Below are positions 23,201 through 32,345 of a stretch of 64,000 nucleotides of DNA, one piece after another; the stretch's first letter is position 1, and the number at the start of each line of letters is the position of its first letter. Made by a program: the position numbers and the translations under genes. The stretch is from Bacteriovoracaceae bacterium (GTDB taxonomy: Bacteria > Bdellovibrionota > Bacteriovoracia > Bacteriovoracales > Bacteriovoracaceae): NCBI GenBank assembly GCA_025210745.1, contig JAOARC010000021.1:1-64000 (forward strand), read 5' to 3'. The notes beneath the pieces were generated by a model. That model saw nothing but the letters and a program-made list of their open reading frames with translations. It made no database searches and had not been told where the DNA came from.

Positions 23201-24777
23201 TAAAACTGCCTTTTTTGATGATTTTGGTAATCAAATTTTGTTAAGATAAATTTTTTGAAAAGACTGAATGAAAAAGTATTAATTTTACTATTGTAGTAAA
23301 AATAATTAATAGTTAGTTCTTGCTTATTTGGCGGATCAGTAAGAATTCGATAGATATATTCACCAAGAAGATGCCCAATGTCCAAAGCAATATCATTTAC
23401 TCTAAAAAGTTCGAGTTTAGAAAAAAGAGAGTTATCAATTTCATTAGCATCAAGAGCTCTTATAACACTACTATAAATAGTATTTTGAGATTGCATTTGT
23501 ACAAAATCTTGGTACATTTCACACTTTCTATGAGGGTTAATAATCTTTGAAAAGAAATAGGCAAATGCATAATTATAGGTTTGGTAGATAAAAAGGTTGG
23601 TTTTACTGTTAATTATCTGTATTTCATTAATATTTTGATTTTTGAAATTAAAAAGATGCATACCACATAAGTATGAAAGTCTATTTACAGAGTAACTTGA
23701 GCAATAATAAGCAAAGTGATTTGGTAGCTTAAAGGATAGGCCTTCACATAAAAGATGTTCATATATTTTAATATGTTCTGTTTTATTTAATTCTAAAATT
23801 TTATCTTCAACATATTGAATTTTTGTATGGTCATAAAGATTAAAGTCAATTGTCACCTCACTAGGAACTTGTATACTTGATGTTTTTATGAGTTGTTCAC
23901 AAAGAATTGAAAAGTTCTCATGAGTGTTTTCATTAAAAATTTTCGTTCCGTTTTCAATAATATATTCATGAATATCAAAGTCAGGATCATCGCATAAGTT
24001 TTCATACCAATAGATCATGCTTTCATATTTAATCCATGGAGGAGCAGAATTCATACAAAACTCAAAGTCATTAAATTTTACTATTTCGAAACTATTATTT
24101 TCTTCAATCTGTTTCCAGTATACTTCATCAAGATTTTGATGAAGTATGACTTGGCTAAGATTAGTGATTTTTGTATCTAGTCTTTGAGGTAGTTTATTAA
24201 CAGCAATATGAAGTTCTCCATAAAGTACAAGATGCTTATAATTTTTATTATCTTTTATGGATTGTGCTAGAACTGTGGCAGCAAATTCATCTCTTTGCTC
24301 TAATGATCCATTAGTATTTAGTCCTAATATTTTAATATTTTTTTGTTTGGCAAGATCGAATATGAGTTTATAGTGTATCCAAGGAAATCTCCAAGAGTCA
24401 TGATAATTAATCGATTCTAAAAATTCTAAATCAGTCAGGTGTCCGTCAAGATAAGTATCGATAAAGAATTGATACTTTGTATCTACCATTTCTAAAGCAA
24501 TAATTAAATTTTGCTCTTTTAAAGACCTAATGACTCTAAGTACATTTCTAATATTTTGATCAAATGTGTGAAAATCTCCAAGGTAGATAATATCAGAAGA
24601 ATTGACTTTTCTAGTAAGTTCTTCAATATCGCTTTTATAAAAAACTCTACCAGAGAGTTTTGACTGATTTTCTTTGTATAAAATAAGTTCTTTTGAAGTC
24701 GACCCTTCATAGCTAAAAGCTTTGCTCTTTAAATTGTTGAATATTTGCTTCCTGAGCTTGATAACCTTATTCTTCAC
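23200..24777 (-). CDS. ChaN/Tiki-superfamily protein with extra C-terminal domain
   Basis: 525 aa. Residues about 55-230 match the ChaN (haem-binding uptake protein, PF04187) fold: I-I-Y-L-G-D-F-H-T-F near 60 with the metal/haem-linked His, A-L-E-M-V near 95, Y-L-D-G-H-L, W-x-x-Y-x-x-I-F-D-L-A in the middle. The remaining 290 residues have no recognised domain. There is no signal peptide, which differs from exported ChaN. Tiki/ChaN proteins are putative metalloproteases or haem binders. It is translationally coupled to dtd. Confidence 0.68.
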   Translation of the reverse strand: MKNKVIKLRKQIFNNLKSKAFSYEGSTSKELILYKENQSKLSGRVFYKSDIEELTRKVNSSDIIYLGDFHTFDQNIRNVLRVIRSLKEQNLIIALEMVDTKYQFFIDTYLDGHLTDLEFLESINYHDSWRFPWIHYKLIFDLAKQKNIKILGLNTNGSLEQRDEFAATVLAQSIKDNKNYKHLVLYGELHIAVNKLPQRLDTKITNLSQVILHQNLDEVYWKQIEENNSFEIVKFNDFEFCMNSAPPWIKYESMIYWYENLCDDPDFDIHEYIIENGTKIFNENTHENFSILCEQLIKTSSIQVPSEVTIDFNLYDHTKIQYVEDKILELNKTEHIKIYEHLLCEGLSFKLPNHFAYYCSSYSVNRLSYLCGMHLFNFKNQNINEIQIINSKTNLFIYQTYNYAFAYFFSKIINPHRKCEMYQDFVQMQSQNTIYSSVIRALDANEIDNSLFSKLELFRVNDIALDIGHLLGEYIYRILTDPPNKQELTINYFYYNSKINTFSFSLFKKFILTKFDYQNHQKRQF

Positions 24778-24825
24778 AGAAACTATTTTAAACTAAAATT
24801 GTGGAAAATAAAAAAAATATTTGAG

Positions 24826-27621
24826 TTATCTGTCGGAGATAATTTTATTTAAAATTTGTTCATTAAAGAGGTTTAAATCATCGTATATACTAGAAATTGT
24901 AGAATTCATAAGTTTAAATGATCTAATCACAGATTTTAAATCTTCTAGGCGAGGTACTTTTACTGCCTGAATAAGACTTGATATAGGCACATTTGTAATA
25001 TTTGAAAGAATAAAGTCTATAAATTGAAGCATCTCTATATCTGAGTATAAAGTTGCAATTAAAGTATCTTTATTATAGAGCTCCAGGCCATAGCTAACTT
25101 GCTCTTCTATGATACTTTTCACGATTTTTGTTTTTGTGAGTTCTTTATGAATAAAGCTCTGGTTATTATCTGAGTTAAACTCTGTGAATATATCCGGATT
25201 ATTAGGATATAATTCATATGTCTTTGCTAGTAATAGAGGAGTTTTAATTAGAGGATTATTAAAATTAATAATCTTATTGCTTTTTGTATATTCAAAGCGA
25301 TCTAAACAAATTTTTAACTTTCTTTTAAAATTAGAAAGTTTTGATATCACAATACTTGGATATTCACTTGCGATATTTATAATTAAGCCTTTAGTATTAA
25401 CAACAGAGTCTTTAAGCTTCGTCGGATGCATCTCAAGGATATTGTTAATGTTAAGATCTAAAGTTTGTAGCCCAGGGGAAATATGCTCAGGGATACTTTT
25501 ATTTTTTATGAGAAAGCTAGGAACCATTAATTTTTTTAGATTAGCTTTTGTTCTTCTTAGTTGATTGTTAAAGGTTAAATCAATAATTTGTCTTCCAATC
25601 GTACTGTCAAAAAAGCTTTTAATAGACTCTAAATTGATATCATGCCATTTAGGAATTATTTCAAAATAATAACAAAGAGATTTTCCATATAATTCTAGTT
25701 TTGACTCGTAGCTAGACCTTTCAATAATTTCAATCAGAGTAGACTCTTTTGATCTCATATTTACAATAAGAATGGGATTTTGTTCATTATATGAGAAGTT
25801 AAGTCCTAGTGATGTTGAGCTTTCATATATTTCTTCTTTTAAAGAATTTACTTCAAAAAAATAATCAAAGGGTTGACATGATTTCATGAGACTATTGAAG
25901 AACTTTGGATGAGTCACTTTTGTGGAGTCAGATGAAGATGTATGCATCAATCGTCCTCCAATAATAGCATCTTGAAAAAATTCAAGTTGAAAATTATTAT
26001 GCTCTTTATGCGCCATTGAAGGAAGTTCTGAAAGATTAGATAGGAAAAAGTTTTGTGTCATTTGAGTAATATTAGAAAAGTCATTAAAAGAGACAAGCTC
26101 TCCTGTATATCTGAAGTTTAAAAACGTTTTTTTCATTTCTCGAACATCTTTAAATGATTGATTTTTAGAAAAGATATATAAATAGGAGCCGAGTTTCCCT
26201 TTTCCTTTTAAGGTTTCAAAGTTAAATAATCCTTCTAGGTGATAAATTTTTAGAAAGTTTTCTAGTTTATCTTTTTGACTTGGTAAGAATATTTTTTTAT
26301 CCGAGAAAACAAATATTAATCCGTTATCTTTTATTTTGTTACAGTTTTGATTTATTTGATTAATGATAAAATGCTGAGCATTGTTCTTAGGAGTTTTATT
26401 AATATTAAGTATTATTCTATCATAGGAAGAAGTATTTGTAGTAGGGTCAAAAAATAAATTTTTCTGTAAAACATTTGAGTCTTTTTTATTATTTAAATAA
26501 GATCTCATGACATCACAAATAAACTTAGTAACATTCTGTCCTTGGCTTTTAGCAACACCAGTTAAAAAAGTTAAAAAGTGTAGCTCATTGGTAATTTTAG
26601 TATATAAGCCTGTTTCAAAAGAGCTACTATCAAAGCTAGGGCATAGGATCTCATTCCATTTAATATTTTTATTTGATTCTTGAGCTACCCAGTGAGATAG
26701 AGCCATTGACTCTAAAAAGTCACCTTTATATTTACAGCTGATGACCTCCATTCCATTAAGATCAAGTTTAAATGAATTACGAAATCTTTGGTTAAATCGA
26801 TTAAGCCATAGGGGAAAATTGATTAAAAGAGAATTTAAAAATAAGCCAAAAGTTTTTTGGCTTAAGGAGTGAGAGTATTCAGAGTTTTTATTTAGTATTT
26901 CTTCTTGCGCTAAAGACAAGCTTTTTACAATTTGAGTAATTTCAAGTTCATGATAAACAGAAGTTAGTTTTTTTATATCACTTTCTAAATGGTTAGATGG
27001 TTTATACCAGCTATATATATTTTGCTCTAAAGATTTAGCATTGATTTCGGTTGAGCTTCCTTTTCTGAATACGGATGTTAGTAAAGAGTTTGGATAAAGA
27101 ACATGCTTAGTTTCTATATTTAATGAATTATTTTTAAGAAAAAAGCAAATGAATCTAATCTTTAATAAATAAATTGAAGCTGTTCGAAAAGAATAAATTC
27201 GAATAAACTCTTGTAGTTTTTCGCAGCTATTTGAATGAGAGCTTTCTACTTCTTTCCAGAAGTCTTGTGAGTTATTGATACCCGTAAAGTTGTAAGCTTT
27301 AAATTCAGCAAATGCCATAAACTCTTCATAGATAGAGTTTTTAAGTCTGTTGTTAGAGCGAGCAAGCCTCTTGAAGGTGTTATTAATATCTAAAGTCGTT
27401 TTTTCTAAAACATCTACAAAAACTTTAGAGGTCTTAGAGATTAAAGATTCACCATTCCAGCCAGGTACAAAATATTGATTAATGTTATTTTTAGGAGCAT
27501 TTTTTGAAAAAGAGGTAAAGTCAGCTAAATGCTTGCTATATAGACTTTGTGAATTTGTGATATTGTGCCCATTGTGGTTTGAGTTAAACCAATCATTGGC
27601 ATTAAAACTTTTTTTGTTCAA
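24826..27621 (-). CDS. Large protein resembling a degenerate N6-adenine DNA methyltransferase
   Basis: 931 aa from a TTG start preceded by AGAGAGAGA. The architecture resembles PglX/Eco57I-type methyltransferases: a helical N-terminus with Y-L-L-K-I-R-F-I-C-F-F-L near 151-162 (compare the L-L-x-R-x-L-F-x-R-x-L helix), a region 325-340 where the SAM motif D-P-A-C-G-S-G would be but reads E-I-L-C-P-S-F-D-S-S-S-F, and Y-D-R-I-I-L-N-I-N-K-T-P at 400-411 where N-P-P-Y/F is expected. I-F-V-F-S-D near 436 and L-Y-I-F-S-K near 481 follow. The C-terminal part has a target-recognition-like segment (G-R-Q-I-I-D-L-T-F-N-N-Q-L). Catalytic and SAM residues look lost, so it may bind DNA without methylating it. 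No restriction gene is nearby. Confidence 0.5.
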   Translation of the reverse strand: MNKKSFNANDWFNSNHNGHNITNSQSLYSKHLADFTSFSKNAPKNNINQYFVPGWNGESLISKTSKVFVDVLEKTTLDINNTFKRLARSNNRLKNSIYEEFMAFAEFKAYNFTGINNSQDFWKEVESSHSNSCEKLQEFIRIYSFRTASIYLLKIRFICFFLKNNSLNIETKHVLYPNSLLTSVFRKGSSTEINAKSLEQNIYSWYKPSNHLESDIKKLTSVYHELEITQIVKSLSLAQEEILNKNSEYSHSLSQKTFGLFLNSLLINFPLWLNRFNQRFRNSFKLDLNGMEVISCKYKGDFLESMALSHWVAQESNKNIKWNEILCPSFDSSSFETGLYTKITNELHFLTFLTGVAKSQGQNVTKFICDVMRSYLNNKKDSNVLQKNLFFDPTTNTSSYDRIILNINKTPKNNAQHFIINQINQNCNKIKDNGLIFVFSDKKIFLPSQKDKLENFLKIYHLEGLFNFETLKGKGKLGSYLYIFSKNQSFKDVREMKKTFLNFRYTGELVSFNDFSNITQMTQNFFLSNLSELPSMAHKEHNNFQLEFFQDAIIGGRLMHTSSSDSTKVTHPKFFNSLMKSCQPFDYFFEVNSLKEEIYESSTSLGLNFSYNEQNPILIVNMRSKESTLIEIIERSSYESKLELYGKSLCYYFEIIPKWHDINLESIKSFFDSTIGRQIIDLTFNNQLRRTKANLKKLMVPSFLIKNKSIPEHISPGLQTLDLNINNILEMHPTKLKDSVVNTKGLIINIASEYPSIVISKLSNFKRKLKICLDRFEYTKSNKIINFNNPLIKTPLLLAKTYELYPNNPDIFTEFNSDNNQSFIHKELTKTKIVKSIIEEQVSYGLELYNKDTLIATLYSDIEMLQFIDFILSNITNVPISSLIQAVKVPRLEDLKSVIRSFKLMNSTISSIYDDLNLFNEQILNKIISDR

Positions 27622-27819
27622 TTTCTCTCTCTAAATATAAATTGTAAAACCTAAATAAAATTAATTGCTTAGGTGTTATATTGTGTGTGTATTACTACCT
27701 TAAAATACTCAGGTTTGTCATTAAAAATTCCGCTGTAATAGAAAATATATAGAGGGCTTAAGCACTTTTAAATAAAGTCGATAAGTAAATAACTAGTATT
27801 TGCCAATTGGAGTAGATTT

Positions 27820-27960
27820 ATGATGGATGATATGTTGCAAAAAGAAAATATTTTTATAGAGTATTTAGAAACCTTAAAAGACTTTAACGCCTTGCCAGTA
27901 AATAAAAAGATTTTAGACTCTGAAGATTTTGAAAAAGTAGATCTTCAAAATGTAGCTTAA
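27820..27960 (+). CDS. Small acidic protein upstream of rsmD (46 aa)
   Basis: 46 aa, acidic (about 11 D/E), starting M-M-D-D-M-L-Q and ending D-L-Q-N-V-A. GGAG stands nine bases before the ATG, and the stop is immediately followed by the rsmD start (TAAAATG), so it is likely translated as the first gene of the rsmD-coaD-aminotransferase operon. No family recognised. Confidence 0.55.
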   Translation: MMDDMLQKENIFIEYLETLKDFNALPVNKKILDSEDFEKVDLQNVA

Positions 27961-27961
27961 A

Positions 27962-28522
27962 ATGTCAGTCATTTTGTTAGGAGGAAAGCTTAAGGGTTTA
28001 AAACTCATTACACCTGTGTCAAGTATTACAAGACCAACTTCTGTAATGTTAAAAAGAAGGTTATTCGACTCAATTCAAGATTTTAGTGGTATTCGATTTA
28101 TAGATATTTGTGCTGGTAGTGGAAGTATTGGTTTGGAGGCAGCAAGTAGAGGAGCGGATGAAGTTTTATTTATTGAAAGTAACTTTAAAGCACTTAGTTG
28201 CCTAAAGAAGAATATTAAATCCTATTCAGATAGAGATAAGAATTCTATTTTAAAGGCAATTGGTAAAGATTTTCAAAAGAGTCTAAAGCAAATTGATCTT
28301 AAATACTATAATTTTATTTACTTTGATCCTCCTTACGAAAAAAAGACTTTATATGAATTTTTCTTTGAATTTATAAAAGACTCTAATTTTAATGGAAAAT
28401 GTCTTATTGAAGGATGTGAACAGAAAACTATGAAACTCTCTGAGTTTTATAGTTACTTTGGTACTCCAAATAAAATTTTTAAGCAGGGGACTAATTTTCT
28501 GCTTGTTTATGATTTTTGTTGA
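27962..28522 (+). CDS. rsmD: 16S rRNA (guanine966-N2)-methyltransferase
   Basis: Methylates G966 of 16S rRNA. 186 aa, the usual RsmD size. The N-terminal G-G-x-x-K-G-x-x-L and R-P-T-S (compare R-P-T-x-D-R-V-R) segment is followed by the SAM motif D-I-C-A-G-S-G-S-I-G-L-E-A near 48-60 and the catalytic D-P-P-Y-E near 123. Immediately followed by coaD, the classic rsmD-coaD pair found across bacteria. Confidence 0.93.
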   Translation: MSVILLGGKLKGLKLITPVSSITRPTSVMLKRRLFDSIQDFSGIRFIDICAGSGSIGLEAASRGADEVLFIESNFKALSCLKKNIKSYSDRDKNSILKAIGKDFQKSLKQIDLKYYNFIYFDPPYEKKTLYEFFFEFIKDSNFNGKCLIEGCEQKTMKLSEFYSYFGTPNKIFKQGTNFLLVYDFC

Positions 28523-28541
28523 TAGAGTTATAATACTATTT

Positions 28542-29024
28542 ATGAGTACAGAATCAAAAAAAGCAGTTTATGCCGGATCTTTTGATCCTATTACAAATGG
28601 TCATATTGATATTGTTAAAAGAGCACTTAGTCTGTTTGATGAAGTCTATATTGTTATTGCTGTCTCAGCAGCAAAAAAGGCAATGATTTCTAAAGAAAAT
28701 AGGCAGAAGCTTTTGGAAGATATTTTTAAAGATGAGCCAAGAGTAAAAATTGATTTATGGGATGGCTTACTTGTTGATTATGTTGAAAAAAATAGTATTG
28801 ATGCCATTGTAAGAGGCTTAAGACCGACGGGGGATTTTGAGTTTGAGTTTCAAATGGCATCTATGAATAGAAAGCTAAGTCAAAAATGTGAGACCGTTTT
28901 CTTTATGACAGGAGAAAATTTATACTATATTTCTTCATCCTTGGTAAAAGAAGTTCACAGTCATGGAGGTGACATAGCTCCATTTGTACCTTATCAGATA
29001 AATGATTTTTTAAAGAAGGCATAG
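28542..29024 (+). CDS. coaD: Phosphopantetheine adenylyltransferase
   Basis: Fourth step of coenzyme A synthesis: 4'-phosphopantetheine plus ATP to dephospho-CoA. 160 aa from the ATG at 28542; upstream in-frame codons back to 28458 overlap rsmD and do not fit the family. Nucleotidyltransferase motif G-S-F-D-P-I-T-N-G-H near 11-20 and I-S-S-S-L-V-K-E near 127 are the PPAT signatures, with R-G-L-R-P-T-G-D-F-E-x-E in the middle. It sits 19 bp after rsmD. Confidence 0.95.
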   Translation: MSTESKKAVYAGSFDPITNGHIDIVKRALSLFDEVYIVIAVSAAKKAMISKENRQKLLEDIFKDEPRVKIDLWDGLLVDYVEKNSIDAIVRGLRPTGDFEFEFQMASMNRKLSQKCETVFFMTGENLYYISSSLVKEVHSHGGDIAPFVPYQINDFLKKA

Positions 29025-29025
29025 C

Positions 29026-30231
29026 GTGAAAGAAGCTCATGGTTTTTTAAGCATTGAAGAAAGTATTACATTACATTTAAATTCAAAGGTAAAAAAACTT
29101 GCTCAAAGTGGTCATAAAGTTTTTAATTTAACTTCTGGACAACTCAATTTTAGGCCACCTCTTGATTTGATTTCTGCAATAGGAAAAGAACTGAATTTTT
29201 TGAAAAGTTTTCAATATGCACCGAATGCAGGGTTAGAAGAACTAAGAGAAAAGTTTCTTCTGAAGAAGTCTAAAGATAGAAGTCTTAGCTTGGAAAGTAC
29301 TTCTTATGATTGTGTTATTTCTAATGGCTCAAAACAATCACTTTTTTTAACTATGAAAGCATTATTGAAACCGGGGGATGAAGTTATTTTACTTGCTCCT
29401 TTTTGGGGAACTTATTTTAAGTTGATAGAATTGTGTGGAGCTAAACCGATTATTGTAGACTCTCATCTTTATAATTCTTTTACAGCTTCAGTTGAAGATA
29501 TTGAGGAAAAAATTACAAAAAAAACGAAGTTGATAATCGTAAATAGTCCTAATAATCCAGCTGGAGTTCATTATAGCGATGATTGGATGAAGAGTTTTGC
29601 TTTTCTTTTAGAAAAAAACAGTAATTTATATTGCATTAGTGATGAAGTATATGAAGGAATTATCTACTTTGATCCTGATCCAAAATATTTTTATCAATTT
29701 AATAAAAACTTATTAAAGCGAACAATTATCATCGATGGAATTTCTAAGTCTTTTGCAGCAACAGGTCTTAGAATTGGTTATGCTATTTGCTCAAAAGAGT
29801 TGGCCCAAATATTAACAGCACTTCAAAGTCAAATTTCTTCAGCTCCAAATACTTTAATTCAAAGCGCTCTTATTCAATATGACTTTAATACTTTAGAAGA
29901 GTTTAAAGTTCCCATAAAAAATTCTATCAGAGCTTGCGCAAGTATTTTAAGAGATGCTTATGCTCAATATAACATTAGCCATAATTGGTATCAAACGACG
30001 AGCGGATTTTATTATTTTCTAGATTTAAGCAAATTTAGTTTTTTTGCTAGATATAATAAAAAAGGTGATTTAAGTACTCAGATATGTGATGATATTCTTG
30101 AAAAAACTGGAGTTGCTTTAGTTCCTGGAACTTTTTTTGGTAAAAGCAATTGTGCTAGGATGAGTTTGACTATAGAAGAAGAGGCTTTTAGAGAAGCAAT
30201 AGAGCTTCTTTTTCGCTTTCTAGAGTCTTAA
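29026..30231 (+). CDS. Class I/II pyridoxal-phosphate aminotransferase (aspartate aminotransferase-like)
   Basis: 401 aa, GTG start one base after coaD. The AAT fold I residues are all present: S-N-G-S-K-Q-S-L near 99-106, S-P-N-N-P-A-G at 174-180, S-D-E-V-Y-E at 205-210 and the Schiff-base Lys241 in D-G-I-S-K-S-F-A-A-T-G-L-R; a C-terminal Arg in C-A-R-M-S-L binds the carboxylate. This is the AspC/Ib subgroup that transfers amino groups between aspartate (or aromatic amino acids) and 2-oxoglutarate. Exact donor cannot be decided. Confidence 0.88.
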   Translation: MKEAHGFLSIEESITLHLNSKVKKLAQSGHKVFNLTSGQLNFRPPLDLISAIGKELNFLKSFQYAPNAGLEELREKFLLKKSKDRSLSLESTSYDCVISNGSKQSLFLTMKALLKPGDEVILLAPFWGTYFKLIELCGAKPIIVDSHLYNSFTASVEDIEEKITKKTKLIIVNSPNNPAGVHYSDDWMKSFAFLLEKNSNLYCISDEVYEGIIYFDPDPKYFYQFNKNLLKRTIIIDGISKSFAATGLRIGYAICSKELAQILTALQSQISSAPNTLIQSALIQYDFNTLEEFKVPIKNSIRACASILRDAYAQYNISHNWYQTTSGFYYFLDLSKFSFFARYNKKGDLSTQICDDILEKTGVALVPGTFFGKSNCARMSLTIEEEAFREAIELLFRFLES

Positions 30232-30286
30232 GTAGGATCATTTTTCACTATACAATTTTATCTTAAAATTAAGTAAAATAAAGAAG

Positions 30287-31213
30287 ATGAAATATATCTG
30301 TCTTTTTATACTTATTGGAAGTTTGGTATCTTGTTCTAGAACAAGTGATGAAAAGCTCGATATCGCTTTAGATAATGCTTTGTTTTATCTTACTGATAAT
30401 AGTTGTACTGAAGCAAGATCTGTATTGGATGATATTGGTTATAAGGCAAAAAACTATTTATATGTTTCTTTGTATTCATCAACTTATGCTTGTGAAGCAG
30501 GTTATAGCGAACTTGATGATGTTTTTCCAAACTTAACAAGTCTTAATGCAACTGGCCCTGGTTTTATTTCTTCTTTGGCTGCCTTTTCCACATCTAATGA
30601 GATCATGGCAGATTCCACTGTTTATACAAAGATTCTTGCGGCAATTGAAGAAATTACTAAAAATGGTGCCGCTCATACGGATAGAGTTACTAATTTTGGA
30701 GCAGAGGATGCTGGAGATTTAGGAATGCAGCTTATGTTTATGGCTTTGACTGAACTTGGAAAATTTACTGCTTATTATGGAGATGCTGATGCTTCTGGGG
30801 TTAAGGGAGGCGGAGGATCTCATGACTGTATGATGAATTTTAGTGAGCCTTCTGTTGTTCCAATTCTAAGTGCAGGTGGAACTGTATGTAATACGACGGC
30901 AGAGGGATCAGCGGACTTAGATCCTGCAAATTTGGATTTCTTTACAAAGGGTTGTGAAGGAATTGTTATGCTAAATATTGTATTTGATACTTTATCAAAT
31001 ATTACTTTATCTTCTAATAGTAGTTTGGGAGATTTAAAAGATGTTAGTACAATGTTGGCAGCCGTAAGGACAGCAGCTGCTGTTTTAGAACCAGCTGTTG
31101 CAAATTATGATGAGTTTTATACGGTTGCTGCATGTGAATCTCAAGCAACTGGAGATGGAACAGCTGTTTTTCAAAGAGTGTTTGCTGCTTATATGGAGAA
31201 TTTATATCAATAG
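30287..31213 (+). CDS. Lipoprotein of unknown function paired with an outer-membrane protein
   Basis: 308 aa. Lipobox V-S-C-S with Cys at 16, then a helical repeat-like domain beginning with A-L-D-N-A-L-F-Y-L-T-D-N-S-C-T-E-A (TPR-like feel) and a Gly-rich loop with K-G-G-G-G near 180. Contains about eight Cys. Its end overlaps or abuts the PorV-like gene, suggesting that the two proteins work together in the outer membrane. No named family recognised. Confidence 0.6.
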   Translation: MKYICLFILIGSLVSCSRTSDEKLDIALDNALFYLTDNSCTEARSVLDDIGYKAKNYLYVSLYSSTYACEAGYSELDDVFPNLTSLNATGPGFISSLAAFSTSNEIMADSTVYTKILAAIEEITKNGAAHTDRVTNFGAEDAGDLGMQLMFMALTELGKFTAYYGDADASGVKGGGGSHDCMMNFSEPSVVPILSAGGTVCNTTAEGSADLDPANLDFFTKGCEGIVMLNIVFDTLSNITLSSNSSLGDLKDVSTMLAAVRTAAAVLEPAVANYDEFYTVAACESQATGDGTAVFQRVFAAYMENLYQ

Positions 31214-32297
31214 TTATAGACTCAAGTTATATTTAGTTTTTTGTGTTATGAGCTCTATGGTAAGTCTTGCAAGTGATGGAGTTAAACCAGCAAGAGCACT
31301 ATTGATGGCTAATGCATATACGGCTATTGCTGATGGAGCTCATTCATTACATTATAATCCAGCTTTACTTGGAAGACATTCTGGTTTTACTTTTACTGCT
31401 TTTAATTTTGGGCTTACGTTTCCCAATGTTTTATCTAAGTTAGATCAAGCTCAAAATTTAGGTAGTTCACCTTCTGATTTTGCTGATATCGCTATGGGAT
31501 TTCCAATAAATATAGGCTATAACTTCGCACCAGGTTTTAAAATGGGACGTTTTGGTTTTAGTGCTATTGTAGATAATCAAACTAATTTACTTCTTTTAAA
31601 TAAGATCACTCCGATGATGCAAATTAAATACAAAAATGATAGAGGAATGGTTATTGGTTATGCGCATCCTATTAATAAAATGTTATCACTGGGTTTTTCT
31701 GCAAAATATATAAATCGTGAATCTTTAAATAGTACAAAACCACTGACAGGAACATCTCTTTTAAATGCAATAGATAGTGGACAGATAACCTCTATAATGG
31801 ACTCATTAGGTAAAGTTGATTCTGATGGTTGGTCAACAGATATTGGTATTGATTATATAAACAAACAAGGACCAACTACTTTTAGCATGGGAATCGTAGC
31901 AAAAGATATTTATAATACAATTTCAACGGATAAAGAAGAAGATGAAGATAAGGCATTTGCTCAAACACCAAGTGTAAATGTTGCGACTTCTTGGGCTTTA
32001 GAGTTTGGAGCAGGATTTGGTTTTATAACTGCAGCAGAATTTAAAGATATTCATATACAGGATAAAAGCTTATTAAAAAAATTACACCTTGGTGCTGAGT
32101 TAAACTTAACTCCAGCTCTTGGTTTTATGAGCGGATATAATGACAAAGCTCTTAGCTATGGAGTGAAATTAGATCTTGCATTAATGGACTTTTATATTGG
32201 TTTTTTTGAAGAACATAGTAAAAGTGGTAATGACTTAGCAAAAGCCTCGGGAATTGTTCTTTATTTTAGTTTTGCTGACTTTAATTTTGATGTATAG
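31182..32297 (+). CDS. PorV/UPF0164-like outer-membrane beta-barrel protein
   Basis: About 370 aa. After a hydrophobic signal (Y-L-V-F-C-V-M-S-S-M-V-S-L-A-S) the mature protein begins with P-A-R-A-L-L-M-A-N-A-Y-T-A-I-A-D-G-A-H-S-L-H-Y-N-P-A-L-L-type sequence, the hallmark of PorV/FadL-related barrels (G-A-R-x-x-x-x-G-x-A-x-x-A-x-A-D-x-x-x-x-x-x-x-N-P-A). The rest is alternating strands ending in a C-terminal strand. The start is unclear: no ATG stands before the signal except at 31098, which would overlap the lipoprotein extensively; TTG 31182 is used here, and GGAG at 31195-31198 hints at an unusual start near 31206. Confidence 0.68.
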   Translation: MLLIWRIYINSYRLKLYLVFCVMSSMVSLASDGVKPARALLMANAYTAIADGAHSLHYNPALLGRHSGFTFTAFNFGLTFPNVLSKLDQAQNLGSSPSDFADIAMGFPINIGYNFAPGFKMGRFGFSAIVDNQTNLLLLNKITPMMQIKYKNDRGMVIGYAHPINKMLSLGFSAKYINRESLNSTKPLTGTSLLNAIDSGQITSIMDSLGKVDSDGWSTDIGIDYINKQGPTTFSMGIVAKDIYNTISTDKEEDEDKAFAQTPSVNVATSWALEFGAGFGFITAAEFKDIHIQDKSLLKKLHLGAELNLTPALGFMSGYNDKALSYGVKLDLALMDFYIGFFEEHSKSGNDLAKASGIVLYFSFADFNFDV

Positions 32298-32345
32298 ATT
32301 TTTCTGTCCTAAAATATAAAAAAATAAACTTTAGGAGAGAATCAA

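Noticed and set aside
24826..27621. Restriction-modification or BREX-like defence system
   Set aside because: Only a methylase-like protein with replaced motifs; no nuclease, no brx/pgl genes and no specificity partner in the flanks.
31098..31205. ATG 31098 as start of the PorV-like gene
   Set aside because: It would add more than 30 residues without family counterpart and overlap the lipoprotein gene by over 100 bp; the signal peptide lies further in.
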